Shown here piece by piece: positions 25,144 to 33,948 of a DNA stretch of 64,000 nucleotides (the stretch's first letter is position 1; each line of letters opens with the position of its first letter). The stretch spans positions 1 through 64,000 of the forward strand of contig NZ_CAAAHX010000007.1 of assembly GCF_900639865.1 (NCBI RefSeq). The letters run 5' to 3'. The notes under the pieces were generated by a model. The model was not told the origin of the DNA. It saw nothing but the letters and a program-made list of their open reading frames with translations, and searched no databases. The stretch comes from Legionella gresilensis. Lineage in GTDB: Bacteria; Pseudomonadota; Gammaproteobacteria; Legionellales; Legionellaceae. The position numbers were made by a program, and so were the translations under genes.

Positions 25144-26384
25144 TTTAATAGCTCCACTTTTTCTTGTTGGATTGCAATCACTTCAGCTGATTTTATTACA
25201 CCCATACACTTTAAAATATAATCAGTAATTAATTGCATCGGTTTTCTCAAGCGTTCTACATCAGCAATAATATATCCTGCTGTAACATCACTCGTCATTT
25301 TATGATTCAGTAAACGTTTGAGTGCATAAGCAGGAATATCTAAACTTTCCGCAATGGTAATAAATGTTCTTCTTAAATCATGCACTGTAAATTGAATGCC
25401 CGTTAGTTCAGTGACTTTAGTCATTTGTCTTCGGGGTTCAACAATATGACCCGCAGCGCCTGCGCCTGGGAATACGTAATTGTTAATGCGACTGCCGTAG
25501 CGCGCTTGCATTAAGTTATATAGAAAATCTGAAAGAGGTAGGGTGTGGTTATCGCGGTTCTTTGTGTCGTGGATAATTAAGGTCTTTGCCTTTAAATCAA
25601 TTTGATCCCATGTCAACGTTGCTGCTTCTTGGCGGCGTAAGCCCGTAAATAAAATTAATAGTAGGTAATCACGGAGTGTCTTATTTGGTAGTTGCTCAAG
25701 GGCGTTATACCAAGGTGCTAATTCGTGTGACTTGATAAGCGTTTGGCGGCGTTCAACGCGATACCAAGCTCGGGTTTGTGATAAACGTCTAACTGGATTT
25801 TCGGGAATCAGTGATTTACCTTCAGCGTCTTCATATTGGCCACTAGCAAAATTAAATAGGGCACGTAAAACGCGCATGGCTAAATTAGCGTAAGCTTCAC
25901 CGTGAGCCTCGCCTAATTTTTGATGGTGTTTGGCAATCTTGTCTTTAGTGATCGAAATTAAGGGTTTATTCATCCAGCTTGAAAATCCTTTGGTTAGAAT
26001 TTGTCTATAATTGATAAGGGTGCTTTGCTTTAATGACTTTCTCGCTTGGAGGTAATCATTAAATACTTCCTGTAAGGTGATTTCTCGCATTTTGGAGGTT
26101 TTCTTCTGCGCCACAGGGTCAAAGCCCATAGCAATTTGGCCAAGCAGCTTTTGGGCTTCTTTACGGGCCATCTCGACGGTTAATTCAGGGTAGCGGCCTA
26201 ATGTAATACGACTCAGTTTATTCTTAATAATCTTTTCAACAAAAAATGCTTTGGTGCCGCCTGAGGTGACTCGCACACCAAATCCTTTCATATTGTCATC
26301 GTAATAACGTTTTTGTGCTGACTTTCCATTTTGGGGGCTTGAAGGGATGGGTAATTTATCTACAACTGATTTAGTAATTTTCAT
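25140..26384 (-). CDS. int: Tyrosine site-specific integrase (DUF4102-type), right end of the element
   Basis: 414 residues. DUF4102 N-terminal domain (GFGVRVTSGGTKAFFVEK, SRITLGRYPELTVEMARKEA). The catalytic domain has LFTGLRRQEAATL (Arg), HDLRRTFITIAE (H..R) and LLNHKMTSDVTAGYI (His, Tyr). AGGA lies before ATG 26384. Att copy 2 lies about 180 bases upstream, at the right end of the element. It is a different integrase from the one at 8768, and the leader contains repeats of TGTCGAA (26401-26450) likely to be arm sites. Confidence 0.93.
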   Translation of the reverse strand: MKITKSVVDKLPIPSSPQNGKSAQKRYYDDNMKGFGVRVTSGGTKAFFVEKIIKNKLSRITLGRYPELTVEMARKEAQKLLGQIAMGFDPVAQKKTSKMREITLQEVFNDYLQARKSLKQSTLINYRQILTKGFSSWMNKPLISITKDKIAKHHQKLGEAHGEAYANLAMRVLRALFNFASGQYEDAEGKSLIPENPVRRLSQTRAWYRVERRQTLIKSHELAPWYNALEQLPNKTLRDYLLLILFTGLRRQEAATLTWDQIDLKAKTLIIHDTKNRDNHTLPLSDFLYNLMQARYGSRINNYVFPGAGAAGHIVEPRRQMTKVTELTGIQFTVHDLRRTFITIAESLDIPAYALKRLLNHKMTSDVTAGYIIADVERLRKPMQLITDYILKCMGVIKSAEVIAIQQEKVELLK

Positions 26385-26562
26385 TAAAATTTTCCTAAGC
26401 GTGTCGAATACGTGTCGAAGGCGTGTCGAATATGTGTCGAAGAATTGGTTAAAATTTGTTAAAAGAACTTATAACTTATTATAAGGATTACTCGTTGTAA
26501 ATAAAAGGTTTTTAAAAGAAATTAAAAGAATGTCGAAGTACATAAAATACCCAATTTTGTAA

Positions 26563-26608
26563 CTCGTAATCAATAGGCCAGCGGTTCGATTCCGCTCAAT
26601 CGGCATAG
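26563..26608 (+). repeat. Attachment site copy 2 (3' half of tRNA-Thr-like sequence)
   Basis: Core CTCGTAATCAATAGGCCAGC and the T-arm AGCGG-TTCGATT-CCGCT as in copies 1 and 3, but followed by CAATCGGC instead of CAACGGC (one extra T). It lies at the right end of the element containing the integrase at 25140-26384. Confidence 0.8.
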
Positions 26609-26660
26609 AGCAGATAGAGCCCTCAGTGATGTAGCGGTTGTATTAATTAAATTAATACAC

Positions 26661-28076
26661 TTAATCTAATTGTTTTACTGGTAAAATAAAGTTACGAAGG
26701 GGCTTAGACAATTTGTAGTACAATATGCTACTGAGTAAAACTAAACTAATCGTTAAACCAAGTAACAGACCAAAACGTAGTCCTATTGGCCCTTCATCAA
26801 AAATAAAGGCAAATACGTAACCTAAGGGTAACGCAATGAACCAAGTTATACCCAAGCTATGCATAATAATTACGCGAGATTTAGAAGTTACCCATAATAT
26901 TCCAATAACAATATTACGGACACCATCAATTAAAATGAAAAATATAGCAATGATGAAAAATGAGGCTGATAATGACTGTAAATTAGCATCTTGAATGTTT
27001 AAAGGTAAGAATAATGATAATAATTCGATAGGAAATTTTAAAAAAAAGATAATAAAAGGAATCAAATAAATAACCATAATTAGTAAAGCAGATAATAAGC
27101 ACGTAATTATGGCCTTGTGAGCATTAATTGTATCTTTTATTTCACTAATTAATAAAGTTAATGTCTGAGACAAGCCATAAGCAAACGCCATAATTAGAAT
27201 CATATATTGATTAGTAACAGAGAGTGCAGCAAGCGCTGTCGCGCCGAAACTTCCCATAGAGTAACCTGCAATTAACATTGCGGTAATTTCTCCACTGCTT
27301 TGTAAAGCAATAGGCAAGCCAATACCTAATATCATTTTTATCAATTTTTTATTAAAAATCCATTTGTGTAAAAATAATGTATGTCTAAAGGGTTGGTAAA
27401 ATTTGCTTATGCAAAAATGAATTATAAGTATTATTAAGATTAGATATTTAATTAATAATTCAGCTAGAGCAACACCGCTCAAACCCAAAGCAGGTAATCC
27501 CCAATGCCCCTGAATAAATCCATAATATAATATTATTCGGGGTACGAAACATAATAGTTCGATATAAAGCAAAGTGTTAGGTCGGCCAATACCAATATTC
27601 AATTGATTGATTACAGTAATTATTAAAGTAGGGATAATACTTACAGCAGAAATTTGAAAATATAAACGAGAAATAGTTATAATTGTTAATTCTTGACCTG
27701 TAACTACTAATAAGTTATCGGCGTGCCATATCAATAACGTTGTTAATAAGCCAACTATTACAGATAAGAAAATACTACTTTGAAAAAGGGCAGAAATTTC
27801 AACTAATGATTTTTGCGAGCTTGGTGTTTTTCGGATTAAAATACTCAGGGCTTGGAAAATTGAGCTAGTAAAAACTACTGCTATAGAAAAAGTTGGGATA
27901 GCTAGTACACCAGCAGCTACATGTAATTTTCCTAATTGACCAAGCATTAATATAGCAATAAATCCAGAGAGCAAATATATTATTCGGCAGAGACTTATTG
28001 GAATTGCTAGATTAAGTATTCGTAAAAAAAAATAGCTAAGCCTTATATTTTCTGTATCCTTAAATAAAAGATTCAT
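26661..28076 (-). CDS. MATE-family exporter of the azole-peptide cluster
   Basis: 471 residues with about 12 hydrophobic helices. The two-half layout and the FIAILMLGQLGKLHVAAGVL and MLIAGYSMGSFGATALAAL segments (pseudo-repeat) are typical of MATE cation-driven multidrug exporters. It follows the TPR gene by only 14 bases at the end of the RiPP operon, so it most likely exports the modified peptide across the inner membrane and gives self-protection. Microcin B17 uses an ABC-type McbEF instead. Its end lies just 50 bases from att copy 2. Confidence 0.8.
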   Translation of the reverse strand: MNLLFKDTENIRLSYFFLRILNLAIPISLCRIIYLLSGFIAILMLGQLGKLHVAAGVLAIPTFSIAVVFTSSIFQALSILIRKTPSSQKSLVEISALFQSSIFLSVIVGLLTTLLIWHADNLLVVTGQELTIITISRLYFQISAVSIIPTLIITVINQLNIGIGRPNTLLYIELLCFVPRIILYYGFIQGHWGLPALGLSGVALAELLIKYLILIILIIHFCISKFYQPFRHTLFLHKWIFNKKLIKMILGIGLPIALQSSGEITAMLIAGYSMGSFGATALAALSVTNQYMILIMAFAYGLSQTLTLLISEIKDTINAHKAIITCLLSALLIMVIYLIPFIIFFLKFPIELLSLFLPLNIQDANLQSLSASFFIIAIFFILIDGVRNIVIGILWVTSKSRVIIMHSLGITWFIALPLGYVFAFIFDEGPIGLRFGLLLGLTISLVLLSSILYYKLSKPLRNFILPVKQLD

Positions 28077-28090
28077 TATTATCTATTTCT

Positions 28091-30304
28091 TTATATTAGT
28101 AGATCAGGTATTAAATCTTCACGTTTTAAATCCAGAGAGGTGGATGTGGTAGAAAACAAGGAGTCTACTTCCTGATTATTAAGTGAATCTTCTTTATCCG
28201 ATGATAGATGGGCATTCATTTCCACAACTATTATTTTTTGGTTTACCATTTGTATAAATTGGTCAGGCCATGTATTTTTTAATAGATCTACTGAAATAAA
28301 CTCACCATTTTCTAGGCGTTTAATTAATGCTATTATCTTAGAACATGTGATGACTTTATTTAAGAAGCTACGCCTATAATTTAAGTGCACACTATTTGGA
28401 GTGTGTCTGATTTCGTTGAGCATAGTAGGAAATTTCACTGCTACATTTCGAAGATAGGTTGCTGAAGTTTCAATACTAATATCCACGTACTTGCCATAAA
28501 AATTGCAACCATTGCAATCAGCCAAACTGGCTTGAGTAATAGCTGCTTCTTCTGATTTGGGCACGGTTAAATCATACACTGTTTCAATAGCGATAGCCTT
28601 GGTATTATCAGAAATGTTAGTTCGCTGTTTCAATAGGCGCGTTACGAAAATGCGAAGTGATTTTTCTACTAAACTATAGGATTTGCTTTGATCTTTTATG
28701 TTACAGTCGTAACTATAGATAACCATATCATCCATAACATGACAGGTTTTATTATTATTAAATCTGACTGTGTCTGAAATAAAATGAAACATCTCTTCTT
28801 TCTCAGTGGAAAGTTTATCAGTATTGATATTAACTCTAAAAACAGGGTATTTTGTAATATTTATTTTACCTGTGGTACATGTTAATTGAGATGAAAGTGT
28901 TTTTAATTTTTGTAGTAAAAATTGATTAACTTTTTCAAGTGAAAGGGGGGTAATTGTATCGGTTACTTTTTCTTGACATAAGACTAGCCTTGGGCGAACT
29001 GCTAATGAATAAGGATTAGGGCATGTTAACCAGTAAAGGGTGACTTTTATCCAAGCAGAAATAGCTTCATGGATTTTTCCTTGCGCCTCAAATAAAATTC
29101 CTTTATCCATTTCATAATTAATAAAATCAAAAAGGGTAAATCCTCCACTAGAGAGTTGTGAGTAAGCCTCGTGATAGGCGATTTCCGCTTTTTTAAACTG
29201 TTTACTTTTTTTATATAAACGCGCTATATTCATTCTAATTACATGATTAATAGCTGTACTAGTTGGATAATAACAATCAATATAATTAATTAATTTTGTT
29301 TCTAAAGTATAGGCTTTCTCCGAATTGCCTTGCAAAACGAGGAAAAGGGCATATAGATTTAACTTATATATAGAATCCTCATCGCTTATTTCCAAATCCA
29401 TATGGATGTTTGCTTTTGTAAAACAAATTTCAGCTCTTTTTAAGTTATGAGTCATTGTTGCTGAAAACGCCTGAATAAAATAAAGATAAGCTGTCCTTAA
29501 ATCATTTATTGTTTCAAACTTTTCTGGCAAGGGTACTCTACTAACCAAATGATGTTGGTGAGAAAGAAAACGGATAACTTGTAGCTGTAGAAAAAACTCC
29601 TCTTTCATTGGGTTTGGTAAGTTATTTTGAGTTAACGCTTCCTCTAAGACCTGGCAGGATAAGTTATAAGCACCAGCCTTCAGACATTTCCAAGCATAAT
29701 GAATTACAGAACTATGAGATAATTGCTTTTTTTGTTCACAAAAATTAAAGCCCTGACCGTACAAAATTCCTTGGCGATTTAGCTTTATATTTTCAAGGAG
29801 AGCGGCCATACTTGGCGGTTTAAACATATGTAAGGTTGGATGGTAATTTACAGTTATTTTTTCTTTAATGAGTGTTAAATTAGGTTGTAAATGAGTCATA
29901 CTTTCTGAATCAAGGTAAAAATGAACACTTAGGTGTGAAAAAGAATTTGCAAGAAAAATTAAGCTATAGAGATTATCGCTATTTAAAGCTTTCGCTCCAA
30001 GTAGAATATGGAGTTCAAGCTTTTTAATCTGTAATAGTGGAATTAACATTTTATTTAATTCATATCCACGCATAGCTACAAGATCACCTACTGAATCATC
30101 GAGATTAACCCAATCAGTTGGGGTTTCTAAAGGACAAACTTGTTGAAAAAGATGTGACTTTAAAGTATTCAGATTATGAGCTGAGTCATCCTGATATTGA
30201 ACAGTATTCTTTTTTAAAAATTGTTTTTCCAAGTGAAAGGAAATATCTGCAACAAGTTGAAATGGACATAAAACTGTCGCGTTAAGGTCACTTACTACTT
30301 TCAT
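28091..30304 (-). CDS. TPR-containing protein of the azole-peptide cluster, unknown role
   Basis: 737 residues, cytoplasmic. The N-terminal third is unrecognised. Residues about 210-430 contain helical pairs like TPRs (RAEICFTKANIHMDL, RMNIARLYKKSKQFKKAEIAYHEAYSQL, INYEMDKGILFEAQGKIHEAISAW). The C-terminal 300 residues are a separate domain with several cysteines (SLADCNGCNFYGKYVD). TPRs usually bind proteins or peptides, so it may hold the precursor or the enzyme complex, or act in regulation. It is in the operon, 51 bases after the YcaO gene. No standard RiPP gene family matches, making it a new accessory candidate. Confidence 0.6.
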   Translation of the reverse strand: MKVVSDLNATVLCPFQLVADISFHLEKQFLKKNTVQYQDDSAHNLNTLKSHLFQQVCPLETPTDWVNLDDSVGDLVAMRGYELNKMLIPLLQIKKLELHILLGAKALNSDNLYSLIFLANSFSHLSVHFYLDSESMTHLQPNLTLIKEKITVNYHPTLHMFKPPSMAALLENIKLNRQGILYGQGFNFCEQKKQLSHSSVIHYAWKCLKAGAYNLSCQVLEEALTQNNLPNPMKEEFFLQLQVIRFLSHQHHLVSRVPLPEKFETINDLRTAYLYFIQAFSATMTHNLKRAEICFTKANIHMDLEISDEDSIYKLNLYALFLVLQGNSEKAYTLETKLINYIDCYYPTSTAINHVIRMNIARLYKKSKQFKKAEIAYHEAYSQLSSGGFTLFDFINYEMDKGILFEAQGKIHEAISAWIKVTLYWLTCPNPYSLAVRPRLVLCQEKVTDTITPLSLEKVNQFLLQKLKTLSSQLTCTTGKINITKYPVFRVNINTDKLSTEKEEMFHFISDTVRFNNNKTCHVMDDMVIYSYDCNIKDQSKSYSLVEKSLRIFVTRLLKQRTNISDNTKAIAIETVYDLTVPKSEEAAITQASLADCNGCNFYGKYVDISIETSATYLRNVAVKFPTMLNEIRHTPNSVHLNYRRSFLNKVITCSKIIALIKRLENGEFISVDLLKNTWPDQFIQMVNQKIIVVEMNAHLSSDKEDSLNNQEVDSLFSTTSTSLDLKREDLIPDLLI

Positions 30305-30355
30305 ATTGTTCTATTCCTTTATGAACTAATTTGATAAAAGACATTTTTAAAATAC

Positions 30356-31561
30356 TTAAGGAAATGGAAGTGATTCTAGATAAGCATTATCTGGATCAAT
30401 TTTTAATTTTTTTGCATATAAACATTGTAAGTTTAAAGATTTATTTAATGCCATATGTGCAAAAAAATCAGGACTGACTATTTTAGTAAAATGTAAACCT
30501 AATGTTTCCTCAAAAAAATGATAATAATAAATATTAGGCGAAAGATCCTTAAGCTCTACCAGCATATCTTCATAGGTAAATTGAGGTAAGTTATCTATAT
30601 CGGTTTTGTTATTGATTTGAAAAGTGTTCATGGCTTTAAAAAAAGGAATCTTTGATCTTGTTTGTTGATTGTTATATTGAATGAAGGCCATATGATAATT
30701 AGCTCCAGCCTTATTTTCGAGATGAGAATCTTTAAAGGCTGCATTATATAAAAATGTATAACATTGATATAACTCTTCAAATGCTGAGTTTAATGCGCTA
30801 TCAAGAGAAGTCGAAGATTTTGAACCTACAGAATACTGTACAGCATCATGTGTGCTATGTGCAAAATAAAACATAATTACATTATAGCCAGGTAGATGAT
30901 TGCCGTTTTCAAAGATGAAAAGATCACCATTATCCAAAAATTTTTCTACGAGGCTACTGTAAGGAGATGTTACCTTAAGTATCTGAGGATTAATACTATA
31001 GCGGATAGTTTTGGATATCCAGCTTCCAAGTAAAGCTTGTCGTTCAAGGAATTCTATTAAGGAGTTATGTAATGCTTCGTCCTTGCTGGTGTGTGCAGCA
31101 CAAGCGCAACTATCGCTAAAATTTAAAAATTCACTGTCATTTTTATCAAGACGAAGGCTAATAGCATTATATAAATAATCATATGGCTCTTGGGTAAAAA
31201 TATTTTTTAATCGAGTAAATGAAAATTGATGTTGTAAAAGTTGCTGATAATTTTCGAAATGACATAAGCTTATTAAGTGTTGTTGATGAGTAAGAGAATT
31301 AATATTGCCTATTTTTTTCTTTTCAACTATGGGCACAGATGTAAAAAAGTGATTCCGCTCATAATATTCCCCAAAAGCCTTGCATATTAAATTTAATCCT
31401 ACGCCAGTACCTCCACCATAGCTAATAATACCATTAAGTATAACAGAACGAGGAGTTGACAACATGCCATCACCACAGAGGCTAAATGAATGAATATGTT
31501 GCAATGAAATATGTTTAACTTTGATTATAGAGGTATTTAATGATGGGTTTGTAAATGTCAT
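30356..31561 (-). CDS. YcaO-domain cyclodehydratase (McbD-like)
   Basis: 401 residues. The YcaO ATP-binding motifs are present: LICKAFGEYYERN (the S-x3-E-x2-ER type box), SLIEFLERQALLGSW (the E-x2-ERDA.-W type box) and SAFEELYQCY. The C-terminus is SLPFP, a short form of the proline-rich tail (PxPxP) important in peptide cyclodehydratases. The enzyme activates backbone amides with ATP so that Cys, Ser and Thr side chains cyclise to azolines. Its start abuts the McbC-like stop, so all three enzyme genes are coupled. The call as a TOMM cyclodehydratase is strong because precursor, McbB-like and McbC-like genes lie upstream in order. Confidence 0.88.
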   Translation of the reverse strand: MTFTNPSLNTSIIKVKHISLQHIHSFSLCGDGMLSTPRSVILNGIISYGGGTGVGLNLICKAFGEYYERNHFFTSVPIVEKKKIGNINSLTHQQHLISLCHFENYQQLLQHQFSFTRLKNIFTQEPYDYLYNAISLRLDKNDSEFLNFSDSCACAAHTSKDEALHNSLIEFLERQALLGSWISKTIRYSINPQILKVTSPYSSLVEKFLDNGDLFIFENGNHLPGYNVIMFYFAHSTHDAVQYSVGSKSSTSLDSALNSAFEELYQCYTFLYNAAFKDSHLENKAGANYHMAFIQYNNQQTRSKIPFFKAMNTFQINNKTDIDNLPQFTYEDMLVELKDLSPNIYYYHFFEETLGLHFTKIVSPDFFAHMALNKSLNLQCLYAKKLKIDPDNAYLESLPFP

Positions 31562-32356
31562 TTAATCACCATACCCAAAAAACTGTAACGTTAGTGGAAT
31601 GTAAGAGCTATGATCAAGATCCAGAGCATACATCAACTGCTGATCACCGAAGCTTGACCAAACAGTAGTGCGTAAGCCGGCTCCTTCGAAGGTATGTGTA
31701 GCATGCTGATACATCGCTCCAGCCTCCATAAGTGCATGACGATATCCACGATAACGGTATTTAAATATCGCTTTTTCTATGGCTGCAAGATATAAAATAC
31801 TAAAACAAGGCTGAGCATTTTGGCTAATCAAATTATGCAATATTTTGTCAAAGAAAAATTCTTTCTGCATGGTTTTTATCAATTGCAGTTTTTTTCCAAG
31901 GGAACGAAAATGGTAACAACCTGGTATGTGAGAAAATCCCTCTATACGTTCAGGAAATAAAAATACTAAAGGCTCAATAGGATATAATCCACCGGCAGAA
32001 GGATAGGGGCGCCTACCATGATCATCTGGTGAAAAGCATTTGATTAACCATTTCTGCAAATCTTCAAATGAAATCTTTTTCTGGCTAAAACTATTGAGGG
32101 AAGCTCGCCTCGAAACCGGTGGAGACGGAAAGCTGTTACAGTCAATATCGTACTTATGAAAGGATGATATTTCCGTTTCACTAAACTGTACCTTTTTTAT
32201 TAAATCATTAGGTACATTACTAATATTAACATTACCGTAAGGAACTAAAGTTATACTTTCTTTAGCATGAGTTTTAATAATATCCTGTAGTACAGTACTA
32301 TCAATGTAGTTATTAACTAGCGATTTTACAAAGATTTTAGGCATGGTCAATTTCAT
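31562..32356 (-). CDS. SagB/McbC-like FMN-dependent azoline dehydrogenase
   Basis: 264 residues. VSRRASLNSFSQKKISFEDLQ and PYPSAGGLYPIEPLVFL are the flavin-binding signature regions of SagB-type nitroreductases (SAGGLYP). Later segments YRHALMEAGAMYQHATHTFE and GLRTTVWSSFGDQQLMYAL match as well. It would oxidise azolines to aromatic thiazoles or oxazoles. It lies two bases after the McbB-like gene and abuts the YcaO gene. The N-terminal 60 residues are less conserved. Confidence 0.85.
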   Translation of the reverse strand: MKLTMPKIFVKSLVNNYIDSTVLQDIIKTHAKESITLVPYGNVNISNVPNDLIKKVQFSETEISSFHKYDIDCNSFPSPPVSRRASLNSFSQKKISFEDLQKWLIKCFSPDDHGRRPYPSAGGLYPIEPLVFLFPERIEGFSHIPGCYHFRSLGKKLQLIKTMQKEFFFDKILHNLISQNAQPCFSILYLAAIEKAIFKYRYRGYRHALMEAGAMYQHATHTFEGAGLRTTVWSSFGDQQLMYALDLDHSSYIPLTLQFFGYGD

Positions 32357-32358
32357 TG

Positions 32359-33237
32359 TTAAACTAACTCCGCCTGTTTTAAGTGTGTTGAGTTTATTTT
32401 CATATCATACTCAGAAAATGCTGAATGTATGGCGATTTCTTGGTGGACATTAAAACTAGTTAAATCTGCATGCCAAAACCAATTAATTTTGTCTAAAGGT
32501 AGCTGAGCTTTCCAGAAGTGTGTATATTGGCTTGCAAATTGATAAAGTGTATAGGCAACGAAACCTTTCTGACAGGCGTTAACGCTAGGTTGAGGAAAAA
32601 CATCAACACCATTTTTTAACATACTGCGATAAAAAAGTAACCAATTATCTTTTGTGACGGAAATATCACTGTTAAGAAAGGCCATTAGCTGGTGCAAATT
32701 CGATAAATGTGTAGGTAACCCACAATCGTTAAAGTATAAATTATCAATTACTAAAATTTTATGAATAATACCCGCTGTAATTAGATAAACGTTATCTGGT
32801 AAGTCTTGAAAGAGTTGTTTGAACTCTGGGCTCGAATAATTATTACGATAAAATATAACGAGTGATTCTTTATCATAATCGCTAAAATCTTTAGTGACAT
32901 TTTTAACATGATAAGTATCTTGGAAAGAATCAGATAAAAGTTCACCTATTAAAGTATCATCAATGTTTAAATAAATTTTACGAAATTTTCTTGAAGCTAA
33001 AGGACGTAGTATGTCTAATTGATTTATTAAAACAAATTTTAATTGCTCTAAAGAGATTTGAAAACGTGTTGCCAAAGCTAATAGAGCGGATTCACTAATT
33101 TCAAATTTTTGTTGTTGTTGCAGTTCCTTAAGAACCTCATACAAAACCTTGCTAGGGATTTTAGCTGCTTTAGTATCGCTAAAGATATAGGTAGTCGAAT
33201 TAACAGTCTGCAATTGATATTCATTAATAATGTACAA
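32359..33237 (-). CDS. McbB/SagC-like partner protein (E1-like, leader binding)
   Basis: 292 residues starting at a TTG (33235-33237) with AAGGGAG eight bases before it. Residues 1-100 form a winged-helix-like domain that would bind the precursor leader; the rest resembles the McbB E1-like fold with only two cysteines (FNDCGL, VNACQKG), fewer than a full zinc site. Sequence identity to McbB is not obvious by eye; the call rests on length, position first in the enzyme operon and fold pattern. It should present the leader to the YcaO enzyme. Order precursor-B-C-D matches mcbABCD. Confidence 0.6.
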   Translation of the reverse strand: MYIINEYQLQTVNSTTYIFSDTKAAKIPSKVLYEVLKELQQQQKFEISESALLALATRFQISLEQLKFVLINQLDILRPLASRKFRKIYLNIDDTLIGELLSDSFQDTYHVKNVTKDFSDYDKESLVIFYRNNYSSPEFKQLFQDLPDNVYLITAGIIHKILVIDNLYFNDCGLPTHLSNLHQLMAFLNSDISVTKDNWLLFYRSMLKNGVDVFPQPSVNACQKGFVAYTLYQFASQYTHFWKAQLPLDKINWFWHADLTSFNVHQEIAIHSAFSEYDMKINSTHLKQAELV

Positions 33238-33742
33238 AAATCGATCTCCCTTTCAATAAATGTAGTAGTGGCTATACTAAATAGTTATTCTCTCCAAGTC
33301 TATACGTTATGGTGTTATTAAAAATATTGCTAAGGATGATTGAGTTCTGTAACAGTGCTAAATTAAATTAATTAGCTCTTCTAATTTCATAATACTCATT
33401 TTAATTTTTCTAAATCAGTTCAAAAATAAAAATTTATAAGAAAAGCACTAATTAAGGGAGGATATTTAATACATACCTTGTTAGAAACAATATTAAAGTT
33501 ATAGATTTTCAAAGCAGAATATTAGACGATAGTTTTTAAAGTCTGACTAAAAACGATAAGCAAATTAATACTAAGGGGTTATTAATGCTCTAATTTTTAG
33601 ATTTCAAAAAATGTATATACTATTTAAAAAGCCGGATTAACCGGCTTAATTTCAACCTAAAAGAAAATTAACTAGGATTAATCAATAAGTCTTTAAAAGT
33701 GGAAAAAAACTTATGTAACTCTATAAAATTCGATTAGTTTTA
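33238..33742. other. Leader region between precursor and enzyme genes
   Basis: About 500 bases with no second precursor gene seen. It contains a terminator at 33625-33650 and AT-rich sequence likely to hold a promoter for the enzyme operon. Confidence 0.5.
33625..33650 (-). terminator. Intrinsic terminator downstream of the peptide precursor
   Basis: Minus strand AAGCCGG-TTAAT-CCGGCTT followed by TTTAAA. It lies about 90 bases after the precursor stop and before the enzyme genes, so the precursor can be made in excess and enzymes by readthrough, as in streptolysin S clusters. Confidence 0.75.
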
Positions 33743-33859
33743 CTAATTGCTGCAACAACAACAGCAAGATGCTAAGGACACTTCGGAAGGCAATTCTTCA
33801 TCAAAAAGCAATTCAACTTCAACTAATTCAACTAAATTTTCATTTACCGAATTCATCAT
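33743..33859 (-). CDS. Azol(in)e-peptide precursor with CCCCC core
   Basis: 38 residues, too short for usual gene calls. The sequence begins MMNSVNENLVELVEVELLF, continues DEELPSEVSLA and ends SCCCCCSN. AAGGAG sits six bases before the second ATG (33854-33856) and three before the first; the second is the better start (37 residues). The leader is acidic, with hydrophobic heptad-like spacing (LVELVEVELLF), typical of TOMM leaders. The core of five consecutive Cys flanked by Ser would give up to five thiazol(in)es plus possible oxazol(in)es. SagA of streptolysin S has a similar Cys run. The core has no Thr and ends in Asn. Enzymes follow downstream. Confidence 0.85.
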   Translation of the reverse strand: MMNSVNENLVELVEVELLFDEELPSEVSLASCCCCCSN

Positions 33860-33948
33860 TATCTCCTTATGGTTTGAAATATTTATTGCTAGCTTTCCAT
33901 GTTAACAATCTGATATAGAAAGTTAAGTATGCTAAAATAGAGTATTAA

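Larger units (their letters stand above)
10145..26608. mobile_element. Integrative element between att copies 1 and 2, about 16.4 kb
   Basis: Bounded by direct repeats of the tRNA-3'-end-like sequence, with a tyrosine integrase at the right end (25140-26384). It carries a DUF927 helicase/primase-like gene with flanking GGGAC repeats, AlpA-like regulators, a degenerate recombinase, and a defence cargo (HEPN-like protein, OLD-like ATPase/TOPRIM, DUF4917 SIR2-like, AbiE-type pair, DUF1016 nuclease). No conjugation genes are seen, so it resembles a mobilisable or phage-satellite-like island. The boundaries come from the repeats and integrase position. Excision has not been shown. Confidence 0.7.

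Noticed and set aside
33238-33624. A second RiPP precursor in the leader before the McbB-like gene
   Set aside because: No start with ribosome-binding site and Cys/Ser/Thr-rich tail was found on either strand.
26661-33859. Thiopeptide cluster
   Set aside because: There are no LanB-like dehydratase or pyridine synthase genes; only azoline-forming enzymes are present.
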